DNA of 64,000 nt from Clavibacter sp. VKM Ac-2873 (lineage in GTDB: Bacteria > Actinomycetota > Actinomycetes > Actinomycetales > Microbacteriaceae): NCBI RefSeq assembly GCF_015351075.1, contig NZ_JADKRS010000005.1, forward strand, positions 189,577 through 253,576, written 5' to 3'. Below the pieces are notes generated by a model that was not told the origin of the DNA, ran no database searches, and was given only the letters and a program-made list of their open reading frames with translations. Shown here one piece after another: positions 1 through 8,292 of this stretch (position 1 is its first letter; each line of letters opens with the position of its first letter). A program made the translations under genes and the position numbers.

Positions 1-263
1 GACCACATGCTGGGCGATCCGGAGAGGCCGCGGCTCAGCACGTCGGCGTCGCCGAGCATCGACTGGCGGCGGAGCCACTCGACGTAGGAGGGGTTCGACG
101 CGTCGGCGGCGCGCGGGTCGTTCGACGAGCGGCGGATCCCGCTGGCGCGCAGCTGCGGACGGGCGCGGAGGCGGGCGGGGCGGGCCGGGAAGCGCTCCTC
201 GTCGTACGTGATCTCCGTGGGCTCCGGCTCGGGGATCGCGTTCGTCTCGATGGCGTCGTCCAC
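1..263 (-). CDS. Hypothetical protein, N-terminal part (cut by window edge)
   Basis: The first 87 or so codons of a minus-strand gene that runs off the left edge. It starts with GTG at 261-263 (reading MDDAIETNAIPEPEPTEITY), preceded by a GAGGAG ribosome site about 6 nt upstream. The N-terminus is acidic and likely disordered, followed by an Arg/Pro-rich stretch and then a better-ordered segment (SNPSYVEWLRRQSMLGDADV). No signal peptide or membrane segment is visible. I do not recognise the family from this fragment. A possible -10 box (TACGCT on the minus strand, 332-337) lies about 70 nt upstream. Confidence 0.7.
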   Translation of the reverse strand, partial: MDDAIETNAIPEPEPTEITYDEERFPARPARLRARPQLRASGIRRSSNDPRAADASNPSYVEWLRRQSMLGDADVLSRGLSGSPSMW

Positions 264-537
264 TGGTGCTCCTCGGGTGTGGTGGTGCGCGCCCGATGCG
301 GGCGCCGTCGGCCCGCGGGGCCGCTGTGACGAGCGTACGCAGGATGCGGGGGCGTCGTGCGCGGCGGCGGGGGCGACGACGAGGGGGCGGCGGGATCCTG
401 CCCTGCCGTCTCCGCGCGGGCTGGCCACCGGGGGACCCTCTCGACCCGCGCCGCCCTGGTCTCGATAGCGTCGGTCGTCGAGCCGGGCGCGACCCTCCTC
501 CTCCGCATCCCCGCCCACCCCCCTAGGAAGGCCGATC

Positions 538-1809
538 ATGATCGACGCATCGAGCATCGCCCCGCTCGCCGGCATCCGGGTCCTGGAGCTCGGCAACCTC
601 ATCGCCGCTCCCACCGCCGGACGCCTCCTCGCGGACTTCGGGGCCGAGGTGATCAAGGTGGAGCGGCCCGGCACCGGCGACGAGCTGCGGAGGTGGCGCC
701 TGCACGAGGGCTCGACCACGTCGATGCTGTTCCACGCCATCAACCGCAACAAGCGCTCCATCACCCTCGACCTGCGCACGGACGAGGGGCGCGACGCCGT
801 GCGACGGCTGGTCGCCGAGTGCGACGTCGTGCTCGAGAACTTCCGGCCGGGGACCCTCGAGCGCTGGGGGATCGGGCCGGACGTGCTCGACGCGATCAAC
901 CCCGAGATCGTCATCGCGCGCATCTCGGCCTTCGGGCAGACCGGGCCGCTGTCGCAGCGTCCCGGCTTCGCGGCGGTCGCCGAGGCGATGGCGGGGTTCC
1001 GCGATCTCGTGGGCGACCCCGATCGTCCTCCCGTGCGCGTGGGCATCTCGATCGGCGACTCCGTCGCGGGCCTCTACGCGGGCTACGGCGTCATGATGGG
1101 GCTCTACCAGCGCGAGGCGCGACGGGGCGCCGGCCTCGCGCCGGCGCCGCTCGCCGAGCGGGTCGTCGACGTCGCTCTGAACGAGTCCATGTTCTCGATG
1201 ATGGAGTCCCTCATCCCCGACTACCAGGCCCACGGCATCGTGCGCGAGCGCGTCGGCGGGCGCATGGAGGGCATCGCCCCGTCCAACGCCTACACGTGCT
1301 CCGACGGCGCCAGCATCATCATCGCCGGCAACGCCGACGCCATCTTCCCGCACCTGATGGGGATCATCGGACGACCCGACCTCGCCGCGGACGAGGGCCT
1401 CGGCGCGAACGACCAGCGGTGGATCCGCCGCGACGAGCTCGACGCGGCCATCGGCGCCTGGACCGCGACCCGGACCGCGACGGAGGCGCTCGCCGCCCTC
1501 GACGAGGCGGGCGTCCCGTCCGGACCCATCTACACGGCCGCGGACATCAGCTCCAGCGAGCAGTACGCCGCCCGCGGGATGATCCAGGAGTTCGACGTCG
1601 ACACGGGAGCGGGGATCGTCCCCGGCGTCGGGTTCCCGGGCATCGTCCCCGTCTTCGGCGGACGCTCGCTCCCCATCCGCACGCTCGCGCCCGCCCTGGG
1701 CCAGGACACCGAGGAGGTGCTCGCGATGCTCGACGACGCGCGCGCGACAGGCGCAACGGACAGGACCCGCGCGACCCGCGGCGACGACGAGACGGCGGGC
1801 GACCGATGA
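538..1809 (+). CDS. CaiB/BaiF family (class III) CoA-transferase
   Basis: 423-aa class III CoA-transferase, which moves CoA from a donor such as succinyl-CoA onto an organic acid. The start is typical (LAGIRVLELGNLIAAPTAGR, then FGAEVIKVERPGTGD), and the conserved catalytic Asp region follows in the ENFRPGTLERWG segment and after it. The length matches the family. An AGGAAGG ribosome site lies 7 nt before the ATG. The stop overlaps the next gene start by 4 nt (ATGA), so it is translationally coupled to an HMG-CoA-lyase-like enzyme. A CoA-transferase plus lyase pair suggests activation and C-C cleavage of a branched or hydroxylated dicarboxylate; the exact substrate cannot be read from sequence. 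Confidence 0.9.
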   Translation: MIDASSIAPLAGIRVLELGNLIAAPTAGRLLADFGAEVIKVERPGTGDELRRWRLHEGSTTSMLFHAINRNKRSITLDLRTDEGRDAVRRLVAECDVVLENFRPGTLERWGIGPDVLDAINPEIVIARISAFGQTGPLSQRPGFAAVAEAMAGFRDLVGDPDRPPVRVGISIGDSVAGLYAGYGVMMGLYQREARRGAGLAPAPLAERVVDVALNESMFSMMESLIPDYQAHGIVRERVGGRMEGIAPSNAYTCSDGASIIIAGNADAIFPHLMGIIGRPDLAADEGLGANDQRWIRRDELDAAIGAWTATRTATEALAALDEAGVPSGPIYTAADISSSEQYAARGMIQEFDVDTGAGIVPGVGFPGIVPVFGGRSLPIRTLAPALGQDTEEVLAMLDDARATGATDRTRATRGDDETAGDR

Positions 1810-2726
1810 CCGGCGTCCGGCTCCGCGACGTCACCCTCCGCGACGGCCTGCAGCTCACCGGCGGGATGCTCCCCACCGAGCGGAAGGTCGAGCTCGCGCG
1901 GGCCCTCTTCGCGGCGGGGGTCCCCGAGCTCGAGATCGGCTCCATGGCGCGCGGCGACCTGGTCCCGCCGATGGCGAACACGCTCGACGTCATCGCGGCG
2001 TTGACGCCCGAGGAGCTCGAGCGCTCGTGGGTGTGGGTCGCCACGCCGCGTCACGTCGCGCGCGCCGCGGCCGCGGGGGCCCGCAACTTCCAGTACTGCC
2101 TGTCCGCCTCCGACGCCCACAACCAGGCGAACATCGGCCGGACCACGGACGCCAGCCTGGCGGCCATGCCGGAGGCGGTGGATCTCGCCCGCGGGGTCGG
2201 CGGGCGCATCCAGCTGTGCATCGCGACCTCGTTCACCTGCCCGTTCGACGGCGACGTCCCCGAGCAGCGGGTGATCGACATCGCGGACGACCCGCGGACC
2301 ACGGGAGCCGAGGACATCGTGATCTGCGACACCCTCGGGCAGGCGCACCCGCAGCAGGTGGCGTCCCTCGTCGGCCGCGTGGCCGCGGAGACGCCGAAGC
2401 GCGAGATCGTGTTCCACGGGCACGACACGTGGGGCGCCGGCGTCGTCAACGCGCTCGCCGCGATCCAGGCCGGGGCCACGGTGGTCGACGGGGCGCTCGG
2501 CGGCCTCGGCGGATGCCCGTTCGCCCCGGGCGCGAGCGGCAACACCGCCACCGAGGACCTCGTCTTCGCCCTGCGCCCGGACTGGCTCACCACCGCGGCC
2601 TTCGCCGACCTGGTGCGCGCATCCGAGCGGCTGCTCGACGACCTGGGCGAGCCGAACCGCTCGAAGGCCCGGCAGGGAGCGCGCTCCACGGCGCGGGCGT
2701 TCCCGTGGGTCGTCGCCGACGGCTGA
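1806..2726 (+). CDS. Hydroxymethylglutaryl-CoA lyase-like protein
   Basis: 306-aa TIM-barrel enzyme of the HMGL/pyruvate-carboxyltransferase family. Visible family features: the metal/substrate site LRDGLQ near residue 12, the metal-binding His pair in FHGHDTWG, and the active-site Cys loop GGLGGCPFAPGASGN near residue 237. This Cys loop is characteristic of true HMG-CoA lyases rather than isopropylmalate synthases. The start overlaps the CoA-transferase stop (ATGA at 1806-1809). Together the two genes could activate an acid to its CoA ester and cleave it to acetyl-CoA plus a keto acid. The physiological substrate (HMG-CoA or a related hydroxy-acyl-CoA) is inferred, not shown. Confidence 0.85.
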   Translation: MTGVRLRDVTLRDGLQLTGGMLPTERKVELARALFAAGVPELEIGSMARGDLVPPMANTLDVIAALTPEELERSWVWVATPRHVARAAAAGARNFQYCLSASDAHNQANIGRTTDASLAAMPEAVDLARGVGGRIQLCIATSFTCPFDGDVPEQRVIDIADDPRTTGAEDIVICDTLGQAHPQQVASLVGRVAAETPKREIVFHGHDTWGAGVVNALAAIQAGATVVDGALGGLGGCPFAPGASGNTATEDLVFALRPDWLTTAAFADLVRASERLLDDLGEPNRSKARQGARSTARAFPWVVADG

Positions 2727-2765
2727 CCGCGCCGGCCGGCGACGGCCGGGCGCCGCCGGCTCCGC

Positions 2766-3209
2766 TCAGGCGGTGCGGGTGCGGCGGCTGAGGAGCCCGT
2801 CGACGCTGAGGCGGCCGGCCCCGAGGAGCGCGACGACGATCAGGCCGGCGATCAGGGCCAGCACGAGCTCGTAGCCGCCGCCGTCGACGAAGACGCCCTT
2901 GTCGGCGTGCACGATGACGAAGGCCCCGAGCAGGTTGAGGACGTTGAGGGCCGCGACCACGGGGGTCAGGAGGCCGATGATCAGCGCGGCACCTCCGACG
3001 GTCTCGACCGTCGCGGCGAAGACCGCCGCCGCGGCCGGGATCGGGATGCCCATCTGCGTGAAGGAGGCGGCGGTGCCGTCGAGCGTGTAGTCGAGGAACT
3101 TCTGCAGCCCGTGGGCCATGAGGATGAAGCCGATCGCGGCGCGGGCGATGAGCAGGGCGGCGTCCTGGAGGACGGGCGATGTGCGGGCGGGGTGGAGCAG
3201 CGTGCGCAT
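2766..3209 (-). CDS. DoxX family membrane protein
   Basis: 147-aa protein with four predicted membrane helices and the DoxX-type core (RAAIGFILMAHGLQKF near the N-terminus, TPVVAALNVLNLLGAF in the middle). DoxX proteins are small inner-membrane proteins often linked to thiol or oxidative-stress redox chemistry; their reaction is not well defined. The reading frame stays open upstream to 3467, but the Arg/Pro-rich extension does not look coding. The ATG at 3209 has a clear AAGGAGA ribosome site and begins the conserved part. The gene is convergent with the HMGL gene, and a GC-rich hairpin-capable stretch lies between them. Confidence 0.88.
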   Translation of the reverse strand: MRTLLHPARTSPVLQDAALLIARAAIGFILMAHGLQKFLDYTLDGTAASFTQMGIPIPAAAAVFAATVETVGGAALIIGLLTPVVAALNVLNLLGAFVIVHADKGVFVDGGGYELVLALIAGLIVVALLGAGRLSVDGLLSRRTRTA

Positions 3210-3440
3210 GCGGGGTTCTCCTTCTGTTCGGGGATGACGGTCGACGTGCGGATTCGCGGTCGAGCGGTCCGGCGCGCGGGGCGCCGGCGTCGGCGGGAGG
3301 ACGCGGGAGCGCCGGGATCCGGGAGGCCTCGAGGGGCCGGCGAGCCGGGGCGGATCCCTCCGGCGCGGTCTCCCTGGACGTCCGACCGCGCACCCGTGGT
3401 GCGTGACGGTCGACAGGTCCGTTCGGCGCCGCGACGCCCG

Positions 3441-3464
3441 ACGCTCAATCATTGAGCGTTCAAT
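3441..3464. promoter_or_regulatory. Overlapping TTGA/TCAA palindromes in the doxX upstream gap
   Basis: The 339-nt gap between doxX (3209) and the SRPBCC remnant (3549) contains a perfect 19-bp palindrome at 3441-3459 (ACGCTCAATCATTGAGCGT). It overlaps a second inverted repeat, ATTGA-GCGT-TCAAT, at 3451-3464. Three alternating TTGA/TCAA half-sites suggest a dimeric repressor site (MarR- or TetR-like). It is AT-rich against a GC-rich background. It lies about 230 nt from the doxX start, so its target is uncertain. The rest of the gap shows nothing convincing. Confidence 0.5.
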
Positions 3465-3548
3465 CAACGTAGGCGCGAGCGTCCGGGGGAGTCAAATCCC
3501 GCCACGGGCGGATCGGGGGACCCGCATCCGCCGTGCCAGCATGGATCC

Positions 3549-3704
3549 GTGCCCGTCGTCGAGTCCCGCCGCATCGTCCCCGTCTCGCCGGAGGTCGCGT
3601 TCGCGATCTCGCAGACGCAGGGGGAGATCCGGAAGCGGTGGGATCCCGTCATCGCGCACCAGCACCTCATCGGCCCGGGCGCGGACGCGCCCGACGTGGG
3701 CTGA
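3549..3704 (+). pseudogene. Truncated SRPBCC-domain protein (N-terminal remnant)
   Basis: 51-codon reading frame from GTG 3549 to TGA 3702-3704. It encodes VESRRIVPVSPEVAFAISQT and then GEIRKRWDPVIAHQHLI, which looks like the first beta-strand/helix pair of an SRPBCC (START-like/polyketide cyclase) protein. Full members run 140-160 aa, and here the frame stops after the WDP segment. The remaining domain is not found downstream: the next gene begins 3 nt later and is a membrane protein. I read this as a 5' remnant, though a short expressed peptide cannot be excluded. A CAGCAT box sits 6 nt before the GTG, resembling the leaderless promoters elsewhere in the window. Confidence 0.55.
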
Positions 3705-3707
3705 CCC

Positions 3708-4043
3708 GTGTTCCTGAGGAGCCGGTCGCGAGGGCGCGAGACGTGGGGGTGGCTGATCCTCGGCGTCGCCCTGTGCGCGGTCTCGGTGCTCGGCCTCACG
3801 GGCGCGTTCGGGGAGATCAGCAACGCGGGGCGCGGCGACACCATCGTCCTCTTCGGCGTGCCCTTGGGGCTCCTCGCGATCGGTGGCGGGGTGGCCAACT
3901 GGATCCGCGGCTGGAGCGACCCGGGCGACGAGGAGGTCGAGGACCCCGCGCACGTCGGCGACCGGGCCGGCCTCCCGGTCGACGGCGAGGGTGACGGCGA
4001 GGTCGAGGACCAGAGCCGCCCGGATGGGATGATCGACCGGTGA
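3708..4043 (+). CDS. Small membrane protein with acidic tail
   Basis: 111-aa protein starting at GTG 3708. A basic N-terminus (FLRSRSRGRETWG) leads into two hydrophobic segments (WLILGVALCAVSVLGLTGAF around residues 14-33 and IVLFGVPLGLLAIGGGVANW around residues 46-65), then an Asp/Glu-rich soluble tail of about 40 residues. No family recognised. The stop overlaps the rsmI start codon (GTGA, 4040-4043), implying translational coupling. No strong ribosome site is visible before the GTG, so the start is tentative. Confidence 0.7.
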   Translation: MFLRSRSRGRETWGWLILGVALCAVSVLGLTGAFGEISNAGRGDTIVLFGVPLGLLAIGGGVANWIRGWSDPGDEEVEDPAHVGDRAGLPVDGEGDGEVEDQSRPDGMIDR

Positions 4044-4855
4044 TCATCCTCGGCGCGACCCCCATCGGCAACCTGGGCGACGCGTCGCGGCGGCTCGTGG
4101 AGGCGCTGTCCTCCGCCACGGTCATCGCCGCCGAGGACACCCGCACCACCATCCGCCTGCTCGGCGCGCTCGGCGTCGAGAACCGGCCGCGCCTCATCGC
4201 GCTGCACGACCACAACGAGCAGGAGCGCTCCGCCGACCTCGTCGAGCTGGCGCGCGAGACCGACGTGCTCGTGCTCTCCGACGCCGGCATGCCCGCGATC
4301 TCCGACCCCGGCTTCCACCTGGTGGAGGCGGCGGCCGCGGCGGGCGTCCGTGTCACGGTGATCCCCGGACCGAGCGCCGTCCTCAGCGCGCTCGCCGTCT
4401 CCGGCCTCCCCACCGACCGCTTCACGTTCGAGGGCTTCCTCCCGCGGAAGGGCGGCGACCGGCGCCGGGTGCTCCGCGAGCTCGTGCGCGAGCGCCGCAC
4501 GATGGTCTTCTTCGAGTCGCCGAACCGGCTGCAGGCGTCGCTCGAGGACGTCGTCGCCGAGTGGGGTCCGGATCGCCGGCTCGTCGTGTGCCGCGAGCTC
4601 ACGAAGCTGTACGAGGAGGTGCGCCGGGGATCCGCCGCCGAGCTCGTCGCCTGGGCCGCCGAGGGCGTGCGCGGCGAGATCGTCGTGGTCGCGGAGGGCG
4701 CCGCGGCGCTCGAGGTGGATCTCGCGACCGGCGTCACGCAGGTGCTCGAGCTGGTGTCCGACGGCGCGCGCCTCAAGGACGCGGCCGGCACCATCGCCGA
4801 GGCGACCGGCCTCGGCAAGCGCGACCTGTACCAGGCGGCGCTCCAGGCGCGGTGA
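4040..4855 (+). CDS. rsmI: 16S rRNA (cytidine1402-2'-O)-methyltransferase RsmI
   Basis: 271-aa tetrapyrrole-methylase-fold enzyme that 2'-O-methylates C1402 in the decoding centre of 16S rRNA using SAM. Diagnostic segments: ATPIGNLGD at residues 5-13, IAAEDTRTT (about 29-37), LSDAGMPAISDPG (about 84-96), IPGPSAVLSALAVSGLPT and FEGFLPRKGGDRR. The usual N-terminus is present from the GTG start, which overlaps the upstream stop. In many actinobacteria rsmI lies near metG; here metG is 44 kb away (48022). Confidence 0.95.
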   Translation: MIILGATPIGNLGDASRRLVEALSSATVIAAEDTRTTIRLLGALGVENRPRLIALHDHNEQERSADLVELARETDVLVLSDAGMPAISDPGFHLVEAAAAAGVRVTVIPGPSAVLSALAVSGLPTDRFTFEGFLPRKGGDRRRVLRELVRERRTMVFFESPNRLQASLEDVVAEWGPDRRLVVCRELTKLYEEVRRGSAAELVAWAAEGVRGEIVVVAEGAAALEVDLATGVTQVLELVSDGARLKDAAGTIAEATGLGKRDLYQAALQAR

Positions 4856-4868
4856 GGCGGGCGGTGGG

Positions 4869-5429
4869 CTAGCCCACCGGATCCTGCGCGCGGCGCTCGC
4901 GGAACGCGACCATGTTCATCCGGTTGCCGCAGCGCACGCTGCAGAACCGCTTCGAGCCGTTGCGGGAGAGGTCGACGAGCACGCCGTCGCAGTCGTCGGC
5001 GGCGCATTCGCGGAGGCGGTCGGTGGCGTCGGAGCGCACGACGTCGACGAGGGCCATGGCGGCCTCCACGAGGATCCGGTCGGCGAGCGGCGCGTCCTCC
5101 GGCGTCGCGTGCAGGTGCCAGTCGAGGGCGTCGTGCCGCACGAGGCGCGGCGCCGCGTGGTGGCGCGCGAGCAGCTCGTTGACGGGATCCACCATGGCGT
5201 CGCGGTCGAGGCCCCAGATCTCCCGCAGGCGGGCGCGGGCGCGGTGCACCTCGCGGAGCTCGCGCTCGTCGCGGTCGAAGCGGCCGGAGAAGCCGCTGCG
5301 GGTCATCAGGTCGGCGAGCTGCTCCGGGGTGGCGAGCAGGTCGTCGCCCGAGCGGGTGGCGCGCGGGGCCGTGTTGAGGATCACGGCGTCGAACGTCAGC
5401 ACGTCCTCCGTGTCAGGGGTGAAAAGCAA
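4869..5429 (-). CDS. CGNR zinc-finger / ABATE-domain regulator
   Basis: 186-aa protein with an N-terminal ABATE-type domain (FDAVILNTAPRATRSGDDLL) and a C-terminal CGNR zinc finger whose ligands are visible as CAADDCDGVLVDLS and FCSVRCGNRMNM. Such proteins are presumed transcription regulators; their ligands are mostly unknown. The start codon is TTG at 5427-5429, supported by a strong AAGGAG site 7 nt upstream. It is divergent from the EamA transporter at 5503, so it may regulate that gene. A second CGNR protein lies at 54662-55162. Confidence 0.85.
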   Translation of the reverse strand: MLFTPDTEDVLTFDAVILNTAPRATRSGDDLLATPEQLADLMTRSGFSGRFDRDERELREVHRARARLREIWGLDRDAMVDPVNELLARHHAAPRLVRHDALDWHLHATPEDAPLADRILVEAAMALVDVVRSDATDRLRECAADDCDGVLVDLSRNGSKRFCSVRCGNRMNMVAFRERRAQDPVG

Positions 5430-5502
5430 GTTGACTCCTTATCCACGACGAGTCTAACGTCAGGACCGTAGGCCGCATGGCCCCTGACGAGACGAGCGCA
5501 CC

Positions 5503-6459
5503 ATGGATCGACGCCACCTGACCACCGGACTCGTCCTCGCGATCGTCGCCGCCTGCTCCTTCGGGCTGTCGGGCGCGTTCGTGAAGCCGCTGCTCGAGTC
5601 CGGCTGGAGCCCGGTCGCGGCCGTGGCTCTCCGGGCGCTCGTCGGCGGGCTGATCCTCGCGCCCGTCGCGCTCGTGCAGCTCGGCGGCGACCTCCGGCCC
5701 GTGCTGCGGGCGTGGCGCCGGGTGCTCGGCATGGCGCTCGTGGGCGTCGCGGGCGCGCAGGTCATGTACTTCGCCGCCATCGAGCGGATCCCCGTCGGCA
5801 CGGCGATCCTCATCGAGTTCATGGCGCCGCTGCTGCTCGTGGCGGTGGCGTGGGCGATGGGCCGCCGGCGGCCCGCGGTGCCGGTGCTCCTCGGATCCGT
5901 CGCCGCGGCCGGCGGGCTCGCGCTCGTGGTGTCGCCGTCGGGCGGCGGGACGCTCGATCCCCTCGGCCTCCTCTTCGCGCTCGGCGCGATGGTCGGCTGC
6001 GCCGGCTACTTCGCGATCGCGGCGCGCGGCGCGGACGGGCTGCCGCCGGTGGCGCTCGCGGCCGCCGGGCTGCTCGTCGCGGCGGTGCTGCTGGCGCTCG
6101 TCGGCGCGACGGGGATCCTGCCGTTCACGGGATCCGTCGCCGACGTCTCGATGCTCGGGAGCGTCGTGCCGTGGTGGGTGCCGATGCTCGTGGTCGGCGT
6201 GGTCGCGACGGCGCTGGCTTACGGAGCCGGGATCACCGCGGGCGCGATGCTCGGATCCCGCCTCGCGTCCTTCACCGGCCTGCTCGAGGTCGCGGCGGCC
6301 GGCGCCTGGGCCTGGCTGCTGCTCGGCGAGGAGCTGACGGCGCTGCAGCTGGTGGGCGGCGCGCTCATCGTGGCGGGCATCGTCGCGGTGCGGTTCGACG
6401 CGCGGGCGGACGCGCTCCCGGAGGGCGCGGAGGCGGCGACGGCCTCGCCCGCCGCCTGA
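5503..6459 (+). CDS. EamA/DMT-family transporter
   Basis: 318-aa integral membrane protein with ten hydrophobic segments arranged as two EamA repeats (first: IVAACSFGLSGAFVKPLLES; second: FALGAMVGCAGYFAIAARGA). DMT exporters move metabolites, amino acids or drugs outward; the substrate here is unknown. It is transcribed away from the CGNR regulator across a 73-nt shared promoter region, a classic regulator-effluxer layout. An Ala-rich soluble tail follows the last helix. Confidence 0.88.
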   Translation: MDRRHLTTGLVLAIVAACSFGLSGAFVKPLLESGWSPVAAVALRALVGGLILAPVALVQLGGDLRPVLRAWRRVLGMALVGVAGAQVMYFAAIERIPVGTAILIEFMAPLLLVAVAWAMGRRRPAVPVLLGSVAAAGGLALVVSPSGGGTLDPLGLLFALGAMVGCAGYFAIAARGADGLPPVALAAAGLLVAAVLLALVGATGILPFTGSVADVSMLGSVVPWWVPMLVVGVVATALAYGAGITAGAMLGSRLASFTGLLEVAAAGAWAWLLLGEELTALQLVGGALIVAGIVAVRFDARADALPEGAEAATASPAA

Positions 6460-6463
6460 CCCG

Positions 6464-7567
6464 CTACGGCGCCGGTGACTCCGCCGCGTCGACCGGCTCG
6501 AGGTGATGCAGCACGCGCTTCAGGTGCATGGCGGTGAGAACGCCCGGGCCCATCGCCCGGCCGAGCTCCTGCGCCCGGCGGTCGACCGCCTCCACAAGCA
6601 GGCGCACCTGCCGCGCGGCGTCGCCCATCGCGCGGTGGCGCTCGGGGGAATCGGGGTCGTCGAGGTCGAGCACGCCCGCGACCGCGTGGCACGCGTCGTG
6701 GATCGGCCCGGTGATCTCCCGGTCGAGGCCCAGCGCGCCCCGCTCCTGCCAGATGGTGTCCGCGAGCGCGGCGGACACGTCGCGGACGTGGAAGACGATC
6801 TGGTCCATCGCCTCGAGCCGGGCGTGGTCGATGCGCACGTCGCGCTTGTTCACGAGCGTGCGCGGGTTGCCCTTGCGGCTCTCGTCGGCCTCGGCGAGGT
6901 CGGCCCGCACGGCGCGCGCGGTTCCCGCGAGGTCCTCGCTCGCGCGGATCCAGTCGGCGTGCGCGGGCGGGGAATCGGCCTCGACCGCGTCGCCCACGTC
7001 CCGCAGCCGGTCGGCCACCTCGCGCTGGAACGCGCTGATGCGCGCGCCCGCCGCCCCGCTCGACAGCTGCGGCGCGATGAGCACGTTGATGAGGAGGCCG
7101 GTCACGACGCCGACGGCCATCTGCACGAGGTAGCCGAGCGAGTACTGGTCGGCGTCCTGCCCGCCGACGATGAGGACGAACAGCGCCGCCATCGGCACGT
7201 ACTCGCGGCCGGCGCCGAACCAGCCGGAGCCGGAGAGGATCACGCCGACGCCGACGATCACGGGGATCGACCACCACGAGGGGCCGGTGGTGAGGATCAC
7301 GGCGGTCGCGAGGACGATGCCCGCCGCGAGGCCGAGGAGCGTCTGGAGGCCGGTGCGCGCGGATCCCATGAGCGTCGGGTACATGCTCACGAGCGCGCCG
7401 AGCGGCGCGTAGTAGGGGTACTCGTTCGCGACGCCCGGCACGAACGGCGCGACGGCCCACGCGATGCCGACCGCGAGCGCGGTCTTGCCGGCGAGCAGCA
7501 GGCGGTCGGGGGAGACGGCGGCGCGCCAGGCGCGCGCGACCTCGAGCCGTGCCCTCGCCATGCGCAT
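6464..7567 (-). CDS. FUSC-like / aromatic acid exporter family membrane protein
   Basis: 367-aa protein with about six N-terminal membrane helices (from LLLAGKTALAVGIAWAVAPF to QMAVGVVTGLLINVLIAP) and a long cytoplasmic helical half. This is the layout of half-length FUSC/ArAE-type proteins. The family is linked to efflux of aromatic acids or bulky anions, but function is often unproven. The ATG at 7567 lies 6 nt after a TAGCCT box (minus strand, 7574-7579), implying a leaderless transcript. It converges with the EamA gene with only 4 nt between stops. Confidence 0.82.
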   Translation of the reverse strand: MRMARARLEVARAWRAAVSPDRLLLAGKTALAVGIAWAVAPFVPGVANEYPYYAPLGALVSMYPTLMGSARTGLQTLLGLAAGIVLATAVILTTGPSWWSIPVIVGVGVILSGSGWFGAGREYVPMAALFVLIVGGQDADQYSLGYLVQMAVGVVTGLLINVLIAPQLSSGAAGARISAFQREVADRLRDVGDAVEADSPPAHADWIRASEDLAGTARAVRADLAEADESRKGNPRTLVNKRDVRIDHARLEAMDQIVFHVRDVSAALADTIWQERGALGLDREITGPIHDACHAVAGVLDLDDPDSPERHRAMGDAARQVRLLVEAVDRRAQELGRAMGPGVLTAMHLKRVLHHLEPVDAAESPAP

Positions 7568-7629
7568 CTCCCGAGGCTATCGACGCGGGGAGCGCCCGGC
7601 CGCATCGGGCGGCGCGCTCCCCGCGGCGA

Positions 7630-8292
7630 TCAGGCGCGCGTCGCCTCGATCACCATGTCGTCCCGCGACGGGCTGCCGTCCGGGCGCTGCAGGCACGTGA
7701 TGACGACGAGCCGGCCCGGGGTGTCCGCCCAGACCTCGGCGTCGTCCGGGAGCTGGCCCTTGGGCACCGCGCGGCTGGATCCGACGGCGTAGTCGACGCC
7801 CGCCACCTGGATCACCGTGCCCGGGGCGACGCTCGCGCTGCCCGCGGCGTCGTCGATGAGCCGGTCGCCGGGGCCCGTGCCGCCGCCGCGCACCGAGTGC
7901 ATCACGACGAAGACGGTGCCATGCGCGGCGTCCTCGGGGGCGACGCCGAGGTCGCGCACGCGGTACGCGGAGGAGAAGCCCGGGGGATCCACGACCCCGC
8001 CGACCACGTCGACCGCGCCGAGCGGCACGTCGAGCCCGACCGAGGGCGCGCGGAAGCGGCCGAGGCCCGAGTCGACCGCGGTGCCGGCGCCGTCGGCACC
8101 CGCGGCGGGTGCCGGGACGTCGGCCTGCACCGGCGCGCCCGCGAGGTCGCGGGGGAGGCCGGCCGAGACCGGCCACCCGCCCACCGCGGCGAGCGCGCCC
8201 GCGACCACGGCCGCGGACGCGACGACGACGCCGGCGGCGGTGAGGAGCCGCCGCCGGGTCGTCCGGCCGTCCGACGTCGCCGGCGTCGTCAC
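7630..8292 (-). CDS. Sortase (transpeptidase)
   Basis: 220-aa membrane-anchored sortase. A basic N-terminus and one transmembrane segment (LLTAAGVVVASAAVVAGALA) precede the sortase domain. Catalytic residues are visible: His in FVVMHSVRGG, Cys in LVVITCLQR, and Arg shortly after (RPDG). Sortases cleave a C-terminal sorting motif and link surface proteins to peptidoglycan. The GTG start (8290-8292) overlaps the stop of the upstream phosphatase gene by 4 nt (GTGA), so the two are coupled. The phosphatase ends with a sorting-signal-like tail, so this is probably its dedicated sortase. Confidence 0.87.
   Translation of the reverse strand: MTTPATSDGRTTRRRLLTAAGVVVASAAVVAGALAAVGGWPVSAGLPRDLAGAPVQADVPAPAAGADGAGTAVDSGLGRFRAPSVGLDVPLGAVDVVGGVVDPPGFSSAYRVRDLGVAPEDAAHGTVFVVMHSVRGGGTGPGDRLIDDAAGSASVAPGTVIQVAGVDYAVGSSRAVPKGQLPDDAEVWADTPGRLVVITCLQRPDGSPSRDDMVIEATRA

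Noticed and set aside
2727-2765. GC-rich stem between the HMGL-like and doxX genes as a terminator
   Set aside because: CGGCCGGCG repeats can pair in several ways in such GC-rich DNA; no single stable, well-spaced hairpin stands out.
3464-4318. Long minus-strand open frame (284 codons) opposite the membrane protein and rsmI
   Set aside because: It is antisense to rsmI, lacks any recognisable motif and is explained by GC-rich codon bias.
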